The notes under the pieces were generated by a model that was given only the letters and a program-made list of their open reading frames with translations, did no database searches and had not been told where the DNA came from. From IMG/VR virus record IMGVR_UViG_3300028666_000067, positions 1-38,282 of that record: a DNA stretch of 38,282 nt; one strand, written 5' to 3'. The position numbers were made by a program, and so were the translations under genes. The stretch is from a virus. Shown one piece after another: positions 7,568-14,615 of the stretch (positions within the stretch are counted from its first letter, which is position 1; each line of letters starts with the position of its first letter).

Positions 7568-7910
7568 CGTGTGGGTGCTTTCTGCCTATCTTCATTGGAT
7601 GAAAGAAAAGAAAGTCGGCTTCACTCTCCAATGGGATCATCAGCAACAGTACTTCAGCGGGATGGTCGAAGGGATTGACTTTCCAAAGATCAACAGCGAG
7701 AATCCGTACGAGATCATGATGCTCACCTTTCGTACTCTCAAAGGGCGAGTACTTCATATCAAACGTGAGTTTGGTACTGAAGCAATTCGCATTCCAGATC
7801 TTTTTGAGGCCTCAGATGCCGACCATCTCAGAACAAGCGCTAAGAGAATTAACAGCAGCAAGGTTGCTGACGATACTCAAGGAGATCCAAACAAAGCGAC
7901 CGTTCACTGA
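7557..7910 (+). CDS. hypothetical protein, about 103-117 aa, start uncertain
   Basis: The frame is open from a TTG at 7557, a GTG at 7569 or an ATG at 7599; none has a clear ribosome site. The part after ATG 7599 (MKEKKVGFTLQWDHQQQYF) looks protein-like, with strands and an aromatic core, then a helical C-terminus. The last 95 bases overlap the next gene in another frame, which is unusual even for this compact region. Function unknown. Confidence 0.5.
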   Translation: MFSSVWVLSAYLHWMKEKKVGFTLQWDHQQQYFSGMVEGIDFPKINSENPYEIMMLTFRTLKGRVLHIKREFGTEAIRIPDLFEASDADHLRTSAKRINSSKVADDTQGDPNKATVH

Positions 7911-8046
7911 GATCCAAGTTCGAACGGTTCAGAATGTGAACATTGGAAAGTTCGATGGTGAAGAAGTGATCGATGTAAAGACAGAGAAAGGACGATTGAC
8001 CATCACAACTCCTGTATTCGTGGAGAAGGAGAAAGCCAATGGCTAA
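7816..8046 (+). CDS. hypothetical protein, 76 aa
   Basis: Begins MPTISEQALRELTAARLL. ATG 7816 is chosen over an in-frame GTG at 7765 because GAGG at 7806-7809 lies 6 bases before it. The C-terminus is beta-like (EIQVRTVQNVNIG, RLTITTPVFV). It overlaps both the upstream gene (95 bases) and the PC4-like gene (8 bases). Function unknown. Confidence 0.55.
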   Translation: MPTISEQALRELTAARLLTILKEIQTKRPFTEIQVRTVQNVNIGKFDGEEVIDVKTEKGRLTITTPVFVEKEKANG

Positions 8047-8380
8047 AGACAAAGTGGTGGATACGAAAGGTGATCGCAAACCGATCGAATACAAGTTGCT
8101 TCACGAGTTCGAAACGCTTTCAGACGGTGAGAACAGGAAACGGATGGTGACAATCGGACAATGGGGTTCCAATCCTCCGAAGGTTGACATCCGAGTCTGG
8201 AAGCGAGATCGTGAAAGTGGAGCTTGGTCGCCTGGTAAGGGCGTCTCATTGTCCTATGAGGAATGGACAATGATGATGAGCAACAACATGATGGAGAAGG
8301 TCGAAGAGAAGATCGCAGAAGAAGAGCAAGCCTTCGAAAAGAAGCAGAAGAAGGGTGACAAAGATAAGAAAGCGAAATAG
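8039..8380 (+). CDS. PC4/YdbC-like ssDNA-binding protein
   Basis: 113 aa. Residues about 40-80 (MVTIGQWGSNPPKVDIRVW, then SPGKGVSLSYEEWTMM) match the PC4/YdbC core: a beta strand ending in K-x-DIR-x-W, a turn with PGKkG, then 'hSLs-EEW' leading into the final helix. Members bind single-stranded DNA or melted promoters as dimers. The C-terminal third is a highly charged Glu/Lys tail. It sits directly before a sigma-like gene, which fits a role in phage transcription or replication. The fold call is fairly good; the role is inference. Confidence 0.65.
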   Translation: MAKDKVVDTKGDRKPIEYKLLHEFETLSDGENRKRMVTIGQWGSNPPKVDIRVWKRDRESGAWSPGKGVSLSYEEWTMMMSNNMMEKVEEKIAEEEQAFEKKQKKGDKDKKAK

Positions 8381-8382
8381 CT

Positions 8383-8988
8383 ATGTTCTCAAAATACCAC
8401 GGACCAAATAGGATCGGACCGAACCTCGTCAGAAGAGCAAGGCGCAGTGATGATGCATTCGAAGATCTGTTGAAGATCGCAGATCGACTCATCATTGCCT
8501 TTGCTCTCCGCAGTGGAGTTCGTGGTGAGAGCATCGATGATCTATTGCAAGATGGACGCATCGTTGCTTGGAACTGCGTTCAGAACTTCGATCCAAAGGC
8601 TGGAGCAAAGTTCACAACATTCTTGGGTACGTCACTCAAGAACAGGTTCAATCAACATCACTACAGTCAATACACCTACAAACGAAAAGTTCGATCGTCT
8701 AGCGTGTCACTGGACGATATGAGGGAAGACAAGCCACAGATGATCAATGGCATTAGTGATCATAAGAGCGATGATCAATTCAATCTTAAGAACACTGAGA
8801 TCTTCCTCTCAGAGTTGATGGACATCCTTCCAGAAGAAGGAAGGAAGGTCTGCCAACTGATGATGAAAGGCCTGACACAAGAGCAGATCGCAAAGAAGAT
8901 GCATCTCACGAAAGCAAAGGTCAGATCCATCTTTGACCGTAAAGTTCGTGATCGCATCATCGATGCACAACAGAACAATTTCCTTTGA
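8383..8988 (+). CDS. sigma-70 family RNA polymerase sigma factor
   Basis: 201 aa. Region 2 is visible at residues about 35-90: SIDDLLQDGRIVAWNCVQNF followed by DPKAGAKFTTFLGTSLKNRF, the usual 'DL.Q.G...a...fD...g..F.tya...i.n' pattern. Residues about 140-200 hold a region-4-like helix-turn-helix (LPEEGRKVCQLMMKGLTQEQ, IAKKMHLTKAKVRSIFDRKV). It would bind host RNA polymerase and redirect it to phage promoters. A CCGGATA promoter-like motif lies just downstream (9012-9027) and again before the 30921 gene, making those candidate targets. Confidence 0.8.
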   Translation: MFSKYHGPNRIGPNLVRRARRSDDAFEDLLKIADRLIIAFALRSGVRGESIDDLLQDGRIVAWNCVQNFDPKAGAKFTTFLGTSLKNRFNQHHYSQYTYKRKVRSSSVSLDDMREDKPQMINGISDHKSDDQFNLKNTEIFLSELMDILPEEGRKVCQLMMKGLTQEQIAKKMHLTKAKVRSIFDRKVRDRIIDAQQNNFL

Positions 8989-9011
8989 AGTGCAGCATTG
9001 GATCAGGCTTT

Positions 9012-9027
9012 CCGGATACTATATCTT
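9012..9027 (+). promoter_or_regulatory. candidate promoter motif CCGGATACTATATCTT
   Basis: In the 165-base gap between the sigma gene and the Lys/Asp/Glu repeat gene. TACTAT/TATATC resembles a -10 box; TTGGAT at 8998-9003 could be a poor -35 with a short spacer. CCGGATA and ATCTT are shared with the only similar site, at 30844-30860. No transcription start is known. Confidence 0.4.
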
Positions 9028-9153
9028 CGAGTTTGATTCACTCACTTCACAGGTCTACTGACGGAGGTGGACTATCGGTTTATGACGGCGAGCAGAAACG
9101 AGGCTGATCTACGTCAACTTTCACTTTTCAATCATCACACAGAAGGAGCCACC

Positions 9154-10119
9154 ATGGCCAAGGATAAGAAGAAGGACGAGGAACTGGAAGAGGACGAGAA
9201 GGACATCAAGAAGAAGGGCAAGAAGAAGGAAGATGAAGAGGACGAGGACGACGAGAAGCCGAAGAAGAAGGGCAAGGCAAAGGACGACGACGAAGATGAG
9301 GACGAAGACGAGGAGGAAGACGAGAAGCCTTCCAAGAAGAAGTCCAAGTCTGACGACGAAGACGAAGATGATGATGACGATGACGACGAGAAGCCTTCAA
9401 AGAAGAAGTCCAAGTCCGATGACGAAGACGAGGATGAAGACGAGGATGAGGATGACGACGACGATGAGGACGACAAGAAGTCCAAGTCGAAGAAGAAGTC
9501 CAAGTCTGACGACGAAGACGAAGATGAAGACGAGGATGACGACGACGAGGAAGATGAAAAGCCTTCCAAGAAGAAGAAGTCCAAGTCCGATGAGGACGAT
9601 GAAGACGACGACGAGGATGAGGACGAAAAGCCCAAGTCCAAGAAGAAGTCGAAGAAGTCCGATGACGAAGACGAAGATGAGGAAGACGAGAAGCCTTCCA
9701 AGAAGAAGTCCAAGAAGTCCTCTGATGACGATGAGGATGACGAGGATGAGGACGAGGAGAAGTCCTCCAAGTCCAAAAAGAAGTCCAAGTCCAAAGATGA
9801 CGAAGAGGACGAGGACGACGAGGAAGACACCCCCAAAGGAAAGAAGGAGAAAACCATGGCTAAGAAAGAGAAGGACGTGAAGAAGAGCAAGAAGGAGAAA
9901 GAGGAGAAGAAGGAGAAGAAGAGCAAGCGAGGCAGCGGTGGTGAGCGACTGGTGAAGCATTGGTCGGGAGTCGCTGAGCGGCTGGCCAAGCGCTTGGCCA
10001 AGAACGCCAAGAAGCTGACCAGCGAGCTGAAGAAGGTGAAGGACGACAAGGAGTCCAGCAAGGCGCTGAGCTCTTTGGGAGAGTCCTTCGAGAAGGCTGC
10101 CAAGGTCTTGGCGGACTAA
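9154..10119 (+). CDS. Lys/Asp/Glu repeat protein with basic C-terminal domain
   Basis: 321 aa from ATG 9154, which follows AGAAGGAG by about 5 bases; the frame is open back to GTG 9067 and ATG 9082, but these are less well placed. Residues 25-230 are tandem blocks of acidic runs (DDEDEDEDED) joined by EKPSKKKSKS-type linkers. Residues 235-321 are very basic and helical (VAERLAKRLAKNAKKL), reminiscent of histone-H1-like DNA-binding tails. The polyacidic part may mimic DNA or act as a flexible shield; the basic part may bind DNA. A second start lies inside at 9856. The gene ends in a strong terminator, suggesting high expression. Function not established. Confidence 0.75.
   Translation: MAKDKKKDEELEEDEKDIKKKGKKKEDEEDEDDEKPKKKGKAKDDDEDEDEDEEEDEKPSKKKSKSDDEDEDDDDDDDEKPSKKKSKSDDEDEDEDEDEDDDDDEDDKKSKSKKKSKSDDEDEDEDEDDDDEEDEKPSKKKKSKSDEDDEDDDEDEDEKPKSKKKSKKSDDEDEDEEDEKPSKKKSKKSSDDDEDDEDEDEEKSSKSKKKSKSKDDEEDEDDEEDTPKGKKEKTMAKKEKDVKKSKKEKEEKKEKKSKRGSGGERLVKHWSGVAERLAKRLAKNAKKLTSELKKVKDDKESSKALSSLGESFEKAAKVLAD
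9233..9840 (+). repeat. in-frame acidic/Lys coding repeat
   Basis: Imperfect tandem repeat of roughly 60-75 bases: GAC/GAT/GAG/GAA runs separated by AAGCC-TCC-AAGAAGAAG units, encoding acidic runs and KPSKKKSK linkers. It is similar in base sequence to 20626-21080 in the SSB gene. Such tracts can change length by slippage or recombination. Confidence 0.75.
9846..9858 (+). promoter_or_regulatory. internal ribosome binding site and start codon
   Basis: GGAG at 9846-9849 lies 6 bases before an in-frame ATG at 9856 (AAGGAGAAAACCATGGCTAAG). This closely copies the arrangement at the gene's main start (AAGGAGCCACCATGGCCAAG at about 9143). It would give an 87-aa product containing only the basic domain. 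Confidence 0.45.
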
Positions 10120-10137
10120 GCAACGAGTAAGACTTGA

Positions 10138-10167
10138 GGAGAGGCGCCGAGAGGCGCCTCTCCTTTT
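10138..10167 (+). terminator. intrinsic terminator
   Basis: GGAGAGGCGCC, loop GAGA, GGCGCCTCTCC: a perfect 11-bp GC-rich stem (10138-10148 with 10153-10163) capped by a GNRA tetraloop and followed by TTTT. It ends the Lys/Asp/Glu repeat gene's transcript and separates it from the modification block. Confidence 0.92.
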
Positions 10168-10169
10168 AT

Positions 10170-10202
10170 GGTCGAGCGCAGGTGAAACTCCGAGCGTCGA
10201 CC
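10170..10202 (+). other. stem-loop between terminator and the TS-like gene
   Basis: GGTCGA (10170-10175) pairs with TCGACC (10197-10202), with a one-base bulge and an extra CGC/GCG, around a 14-base loop. It lies in the 5' leader of the 10226 gene, directly after the terminator. No T-tract follows, so it may be a leader structure rather than a second terminator. Role unknown. Confidence 0.4.
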
Positions 10203-10225
10203 TACACCTTTCAGAAAGGATTCAC

Positions 10226-10966
10226 ATGTTCTTCTACGAAGCCTTCAGCACTTTCGATGGAGCCTATCGATCTGTGTTGAGAGACATCCTAACGAAGGCA
10301 AAGTACAGTCCTTCGTCTAGAGGCCGAAAGTTCTTTGAGATCCCACAGTACACATTCGTACTGGAGAATCCAATGAACAACGAAGTCTCAGCGACACCGC
10401 GAGGCTTCAAGAGAGAATTCGCTCAGAAGTTCTTTGAGTGGATCTGGAATGGTGAGTCAGACATCACCAAGCTCTTTGGTGTGAATGACAACGCCAAGAA
10501 GTTCAGCGACGAAGATATGAAGGGACGCAACACAGCATATGGACCTCGCTTTGTCGAACAGAGAGAGCGAATCATTGCTGAGCTGAAGAGAGATCCAGAC
10601 ACCAGACGAGCTGTGATCAATATCCTCTATCCAATAGACTCAGAAATGCTGGAAGACTCGTTCAATGGGCTCACAAAGGTCGAGTACCCATGCACGATCG
10701 CACTGCAGTTCATGATCAGAGACAAGCAACTCAATCTTCATGTTCTGATGCGTTCGAACAACGCAGTCACAACGCTCTGCTATGATGTGTACAACTTCAC
10801 ACACATCCAAATGGCAGTACTGCAGAGACTTCAGAACGAAGGAATGGAGATCGATCTCGGACATTACTATCACTCCGCAGTTTCGATGCACATCTTCGAA
10901 GATGAGATGAGCTTAGCGAAGAAGATCTTGAACTGGTACGTTCAAAGACAAGGCATCAAAATCTGA
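10226..10966 (+). CDS. thymidylate-synthase-fold enzyme, probable dCMP hydroxymethylase
   Basis: 246 aa with the thymidylate synthase core: phosphate-binding Arg pair in DTRR (127-128), catalytic Cys156 in EYPCTIALQF, RS at 176-177, and the folate/nucleotide end GHYYHSAVSMHIF. In E. coli ThyA, Arg166 is followed 11 residues later by Asn177, which selects dUMP. Here Arg176 is followed 11 residues later by Asp187 (LCYD). Asp at this position is the hallmark of dCMP hydroxymethylases such as T4 gp42. The expected reaction is dCMP plus methylene-tetrahydrofolate to 5-hydroxymethyl-dCMP. First gene after a terminator; a GAGGAGG links it to the next gene. Fold certain; substrate inferred. Confidence 0.8.
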   Translation: MFFYEAFSTFDGAYRSVLRDILTKAKYSPSSRGRKFFEIPQYTFVLENPMNNEVSATPRGFKREFAQKFFEWIWNGESDITKLFGVNDNAKKFSDEDMKGRNTAYGPRFVEQRERIIAELKRDPDTRRAVINILYPIDSEMLEDSFNGLTKVEYPCTIALQFMIRDKQLNLHVLMRSNNAVTTLCYDVYNFTHIQMAVLQRLQNEGMEIDLGHYYHSAVSMHIFEDEMSLAKKILNWYVQRQGIKI

Positions 10967-10975
10967 GGAGGAAGC

Positions 10976-12046
10976 GTGCTCAAACTAATGGTTGGCAGCA
11001 ACTACGACCCAGCGTTGCCTGAGGCTTTCAGAGCTCTCAACGAGAAGTATGCTGGTAATGGCATACAGATCCATGAGATCTATGGTTCAGTGCAAAGCGT
11101 TAAGGTGTTTGGTTCAGCGCGTCCTGACTTCCGTGTTCCTAAAACGGATGTTGAGACGTTCGGCAAGACGGTGAAGCAATTTGTTGATGCAGGAATCTTG
11201 GTGAACTACACCGAGAATATTCCGATCGTCAAGAAGAGCGACATCGACAAGGTGTTGATCAAAGAGAAACTCGACATGCTGAAGAGCTTTGGCGTTGGGC
11301 GATTAACGATCAGCCATCCTCTTGCGATGGAGTTGGTTCAAGAGCTGTGCGACATTCCGATCGAGATCAGCACCATCTATCGAGCGAATACAGCGTACCA
11401 GCTGCGTGAGTTAAAGCGACGGGCACCCAACATTAACAAGATGTGCTTGGATGTTGCTCAGAACCGGAACTTCAAACTCATCTTCAAGCTTCTCGAGGAA
11501 GCAAAGAAGCTCGGTATCGACATCGAACTTCTGGCCAATGAGCTTTGCATTGCTGACTGCGCTGATCGAGTGCAGTGCTACAACGATCATGCTCAAGTGG
11601 CTGATGAGAAAGAAGCAGCTCAACAGAAGAGTTATCCGATGGGACGGTGCACTTATCTTCGCAATGCGATGAGTCCAGTTGAATGGACTCGTGCTCGCTT
11701 CATCTTGCCTCAGACGATGAAGTTCTACGAGTCAGTCACTGGCATCGATCATTTCAAGATCACTGGTCGTACTCACCCAACCAAGTACATCCTTTGGATC
11801 GTTGAGGAGTACTTGAAGCAAGACTTCCACGGTAATCTGCTTGGTCTTTGGGCTGATGTGAAGAACATTCAGCGCATTGCAAGAGGAGCAGAGGACTTCT
11901 TAGAACCTAACTTCTACATTGACTCAGAACCATATGGCAGCGAGTTCATTCGCAGATATTTGAATGACCCGATGCTCATCGACTTGGATCTTGATCATGA
12001 GTATGACATACTCAACAAGATCTTGGAGACGTCCCTACAGAAGTAG
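10976..12046 (+). CDS. peptidase U32-like protein (Fe-S TIM barrel)
   Basis: 356 aa, GTG start after GAGGAGG. U32-like features: alternating strands and helices of a TIM barrel (residues 1-185), the block IELLANELCIADC, and a C-terminal TGIDHFKITGRTHP with YLKQDFHGNLLGLW. Four cysteines (191, 195, 201, 225) could hold an iron-sulfur cluster. Despite the family name, the best studied members (UbiU/UbiV, TrhP, RlhA) take part in oxygen-independent hydroxylation of ubiquinone precursors, tRNA uridine or rRNA cytidine; others are linked to proteolysis. Lying between a dCMP-hydroxymethylase-like gene and dCMP deaminase/glycosyltransferase genes, it may hydroxylate a base or nucleotide. Family call good; activity inferred. 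Confidence 0.7.
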   Translation: MLKLMVGSNYDPALPEAFRALNEKYAGNGIQIHEIYGSVQSVKVFGSARPDFRVPKTDVETFGKTVKQFVDAGILVNYTENIPIVKKSDIDKVLIKEKLDMLKSFGVGRLTISHPLAMELVQELCDIPIEISTIYRANTAYQLRELKRRAPNINKMCLDVAQNRNFKLIFKLLEEAKKLGIDIELLANELCIADCADRVQCYNDHAQVADEKEAAQQKSYPMGRCTYLRNAMSPVEWTRARFILPQTMKFYESVTGIDHFKITGRTHPTKYILWIVEEYLKQDFHGNLLGLWADVKNIQRIARGAEDFLEPNFYIDSEPYGSEFIRRYLNDPMLIDLDLDHEYDILNKILETSLQK

Positions 12047-12070
12047 GGCACACACTGACGGAGGTATGTA

Positions 12071-12409
12071 ATGAGCAAGAAAACCAAGAATGGCTTCAAG
12101 AAGCTTGAGAGCGGTGATCTGTCGTTCCGCTTCGAGCACTTTGAAGGTGGAGTGATCAAAGGTGGAGATGAGGTCAATGGTGACACGTTCACAGCTAGGA
12201 TCTCGATGAGTGGAGCTGGTGAGGCTCCCGGTGTTTACAAGTCGGAGAAGAAAGCAAAGCAGCACATCATCGACTTCGTGAAGAAGCAGTTGAAGAGGAC
12301 CTTGAAGGAATTCGAGAAGCGGTTGAAGGAAACCAAAGCTGATTTGAAGAGCGATGAGAAGGAAGTCGAGTTCCAGCAGAAGCTCCTCAAGAAACTGAAG
12401 AAGGTGTAG
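12071..12409 (+). CDS. hypothetical protein, 112 aa
   Basis: Starts MSKKTKNGFKKLE after GGAGG. The N-terminal half looks like a small beta domain with Gly turns (FEHFEGGVIKGGDEVNG); residues 55-112 form a long Lys/Glu coiled coil. It lies inside the nucleotide-modification block but shows no catalytic motif. Possibly an accessory or DNA-binding subunit; function unknown. Confidence 0.65.
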   Translation: MSKKTKNGFKKLESGDLSFRFEHFEGGVIKGGDEVNGDTFTARISMSGAGEAPGVYKSEKKAKQHIIDFVKKQLKRTLKEFEKRLKETKADLKSDEKEVEFQQKLLKKLKKV

Positions 12410-12413
12410 AGAC

Positions 12414-12875
12414 ATGAAGGACAAGAATGCTCTTTGGACTGATCTGCTGCTTCGCTTTGCAGCACAATCAGAATGCAAGTCGAGGCAGATCGGAGCAATC
12501 ATCCTTGTAGAAAACCGTCTGGTCTCACAAGGGTGGAACAGTCCGCCACCTCATGTGAGCACAGACGACTGTTTGCGGTGTCAGTGTAAAGACAAGCCGC
12601 ATGAGTCAGGAAAGAACCTTGACAATGCGATCTGCATTCATGCAGAACAAAACGCTATCATGAATGCTGTATACAACGGCATAGCATTGAACGGCGCTGA
12701 GATGTGGTGCACCAATAAGCCTTGCGATATCTGTGCTGCAATGATCTGCCGGTCTGGGATCAAGACAGTCATATACCTCAATGACTACCCATCTCAATAC
12801 GCAGACATGTTCTTTGCTAAGTCGAACATCCGGGCGTTCTCAATCGAACAATACTCCAAATGGAGCAGTCAATGA
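12414..12875 (+). CDS. deoxycytidylate (dCMP) deaminase family protein
   Basis: 153 aa. Cytidine/dCMP deaminase zinc site: IHAEQNAI (His76-Ala77-Glu78, Glu as proton shuttle) and NKPCDIC (Cys104, Cys107). An extra Cys cluster CLRCQC (53-58) before it is typical of dCMP deaminases with a second zinc. It converts dCMP (or its hydroxymethyl or other derivative) to dUMP. In this block it would supply dUMP or tune the dCMP pool competing with the hydroxymethylase-like enzyme. Overlaps the glycosyltransferase start by ATGA. Confidence 0.88.
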   Translation: MKDKNALWTDLLLRFAAQSECKSRQIGAIILVENRLVSQGWNSPPPHVSTDDCLRCQCKDKPHESGKNLDNAICIHAEQNAIMNAVYNGIALNGAEMWCTNKPCDICAAMICRSGIKTVIYLNDYPSQYADMFFAKSNIRAFSIEQYSKWSSQ

Positions 12876-14167
12876 AGATCCTTTACGCAGTGCAAGTGTC
12901 CAACACAACGAAGATGCCAGACGGTTCTATGAAATGGTTGCTTCGCAATGATGCATGTGTCAACATCATGCGTGGCATCTTGATCGCTGTGTTGAAGAAG
13001 AAGCCTCAATGGCAGTTCGTCGTGAAGTTGCCAAGGTTGAAGGACATCGCAGACATGAAGTCGTATGCTGAGCTCTTCCCTGAAGAGATTCGCGACAACA
13101 TCATGATCTATGAGGACGACATCCCGATCTCACCTGTGACCAGTCGCTTCCACTTCGACTTCTTGCGTAGAAGGAAAGAGTTCCTCATCAATCCATTCCT
13201 TCATGGCATTGATGTCATGATCAATGATGAGAACACTCACACAATGAGCTGGAAGGTCGTGTTCCACGATCTCGGCTTGAGCATTCCGATGATCAGTACC
13301 AATTACTTCTTCGACAATCCTATTGGGAAGAAGACACCGAAAGGTGTTTGGTACTTCGATCGTCAAGTGGAGAGCTTCATTCACTCTGAGATCACAGCTT
13401 TCCAATGTGAAGCTACGAAAGATGAGACGATCAGAGTCCTTGATCAGCATCTCACAAGAAAAGGCGATTACACAATGCATTGGAAGCCTTCGATCTGGGG
13501 CATTGGATGCAGCGCCACTGAAGTGCTTGACAAGAGGATCCAAGCTTTTGAATTTCATTCTCTTAGCTTGAGACCAATCATCTATTTTGGCAATCGAATC
13601 ACAGAGACCGCTGGTCGATATACCAACTGGGATGATTTTGCTTATGGCATTGGAAAGTTGCTAGCGATCAAAGATCACACTCAATTCTCTGCTTACATGC
13701 TTGATCCAACTCGTAAAGTGACACGAGAACAACAAAACGTCATTGATGACGGTTCAGATCATCGGATCACTTTGCTTCATCTCAACAGAGAGCAGTATCT
13801 TGGTTTCATTCGCGGTCAGCACATCAGCTGCAACCTCTTCGTCAATGAGGTACATGGTGGCGTGACTCACGCAGAAGCCATGTTGGCTGGCAACTTGATC
13901 ATCTGCCCTCGAGTCAACAACTACAAGATCAAGATCGAGAAATATGCGAAGAACTATCCGCTCTTCGTGAAGCACAAAGGCTTCAAGATAGATACCACTG
14001 ACCTTGCGAAGAAGATGCATTTGGCTCTCACCATGCCGAAGGCTGAGCAATTGAAGTGGAGGAAAATGCTTGTCAAAGCTGCAATGGAGAACGAGACGTA
14101 TGAGTCAGCGGCTCCACGCATCATCGCTGATATCACAACTGCCAGCAAGATGGAGCTGATGCCATGA
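12872..14167 (+). CDS. GT-B type glycosyltransferase
   Basis: 431 aa from ATG 12872, supported by GGAG at 12862-12865 and the ATGA overlap; an in-frame ATG at 12860 is less well placed. The C-terminal Rossmann half carries NEVHGGVTHAEAMLAG (325-340) followed by NLIICP, the donor-binding E-x7-E-type loop of retaining GT-B enzymes; residues 232-240 form the strand opening that half (LRPIIYFGN). The N-terminal half begins MKILYAVQVS, a normal GT-B first strand. No membrane helix, so the acceptor is likely soluble. Given the neighbours, sugar transfer to hydroxymethyl-cytosine in DNA is the leading idea; protein or surface glycan acceptors remain possible. Confidence 0.72.
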   Translation: MKILYAVQVSNTTKMPDGSMKWLLRNDACVNIMRGILIAVLKKKPQWQFVVKLPRLKDIADMKSYAELFPEEIRDNIMIYEDDIPISPVTSRFHFDFLRRRKEFLINPFLHGIDVMINDENTHTMSWKVVFHDLGLSIPMISTNYFFDNPIGKKTPKGVWYFDRQVESFIHSEITAFQCEATKDETIRVLDQHLTRKGDYTMHWKPSIWGIGCSATEVLDKRIQAFEFHSLSLRPIIYFGNRITETAGRYTNWDDFAYGIGKLLAIKDHTQFSAYMLDPTRKVTREQQNVIDDGSDHRITLLHLNREQYLGFIRGQHISCNLFVNEVHGGVTHAEAMLAGNLIICPRVNNYKIKIEKYAKNYPLFVKHKGFKIDTTDLAKKMHLALTMPKAEQLKWRKMLVKAAMENETYESAAPRIIADITTASKMELMP

Positions 14168-14343
14168 GCTTCACAGTGACGACGATCAAAGGAACTGACA
14201 TCGTCAAAGCTGATATGGTGGATGTGAAAGATGGTATTCTTGAGTTTCAAAAAGAGACCAAGAGTAGCAGTCTTCGTTTTGGAAATTACAAAGTAGTTGC
14301 ATCGTACAATATGAAGCACGTCATCAAATGGGTGGAGAGATGA
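14164..14343 (+). CDS. hypothetical protein, 59 aa
   Basis: ATG at 14164 overlaps the glycosyltransferase stop (ATGA). The product begins MSFTVTTIKGTDIVKAD and ends HVIKWVER. It looks like a compact beta sheet: TTIKGTDIVKADMVDVKDG, ILEFQKE, YKVVASYN. No motif recognised. Coupled at both ends, so likely translated with its neighbours. Function unknown. Confidence 0.65.
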   Translation: MSFTVTTIKGTDIVKADMVDVKDGILEFQKETKSSSLRFGNYKVVASYNMKHVIKWVER

Positions 14344-14615
14344 TAAACTCAATTCGTATTTCACTTCACAATCTTTTAGTTCGATTGGCGATGTGGATTC
14401 ATCCAAGTAAACAGACGGCGCAAGAAATGATATTGGATCTTCGAAGAGAGCGATTGATCTTTGGTGAATCGTTTTATACGATCGTAAAGATCGATCCATA
14501 CAAAGTGTTCATCAAAGCTTCAATCAACAATGACAAGGTACCTACTACTGCTGAGATCGCCGATATCTTTAGTGGCGCTGGGACACGACACATTTATGAG
14601 AGGGTAGAACAATGA
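14340..14615 (+). CDS. hypothetical protein, about 91 aa
   Basis: The start is ambiguous: ATG 14340 overlaps the upstream TGA, while ATG 14328 lies in the same frame without a ribosome site. Product from 14340 begins MINSIRISLHNLLVRL. Its N-terminus is an amphipathic/hydrophobic helix (ISLHNLLVRLAMWI), then an alpha/beta domain with FYTIVKIDPYKVFIKASI. More AT-rich than neighbouring genes. Function unknown. Confidence 0.6.
   Translation: MINSIRISLHNLLVRLAMWIHPSKQTAQEMILDLRRERLIFGESFYTIVKIDPYKVFIKASINNDKVPTTAEIADIFSGAGTRHIYERVEQ

Noticed and set aside
8989-9060. tRNA-like TTCGAGTTTGATTC segment
   Set aside because: No acceptor or anticodon stems could be paired around it.
9067-9153. N-terminal extension of the Lys/Asp/Glu repeat protein from GTG 9067 or ATG 9082
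   Set aside because: The ACGGAGG there is overlapping or too far from these codons, while ATG 9154 has an ideal ribosome site; kept only as an alternative.
9233-9880. Tandem repeat considered as a CRISPR or regulatory repeat array
   Set aside because: Repeats keep the reading frame and encode acidic/Lys blocks; there are no fixed repeats with unique spacers.
9135-10103. Long minus-strand frame rich in Ser opposite the Lys/Asp/Glu repeat gene
   Set aside because: It is the mirror of GAC/GAG/AAG repeats, has no ribosome site, and every supported gene is on the + strand.
10976-12046. Radical SAM enzyme because of a CxxxC start
   Set aside because: Spacing is C-x3-C-x5-C, not C-x3-C-x2-C, it is mid-protein, and the C-terminal GIDHFKITGR block fits U32.
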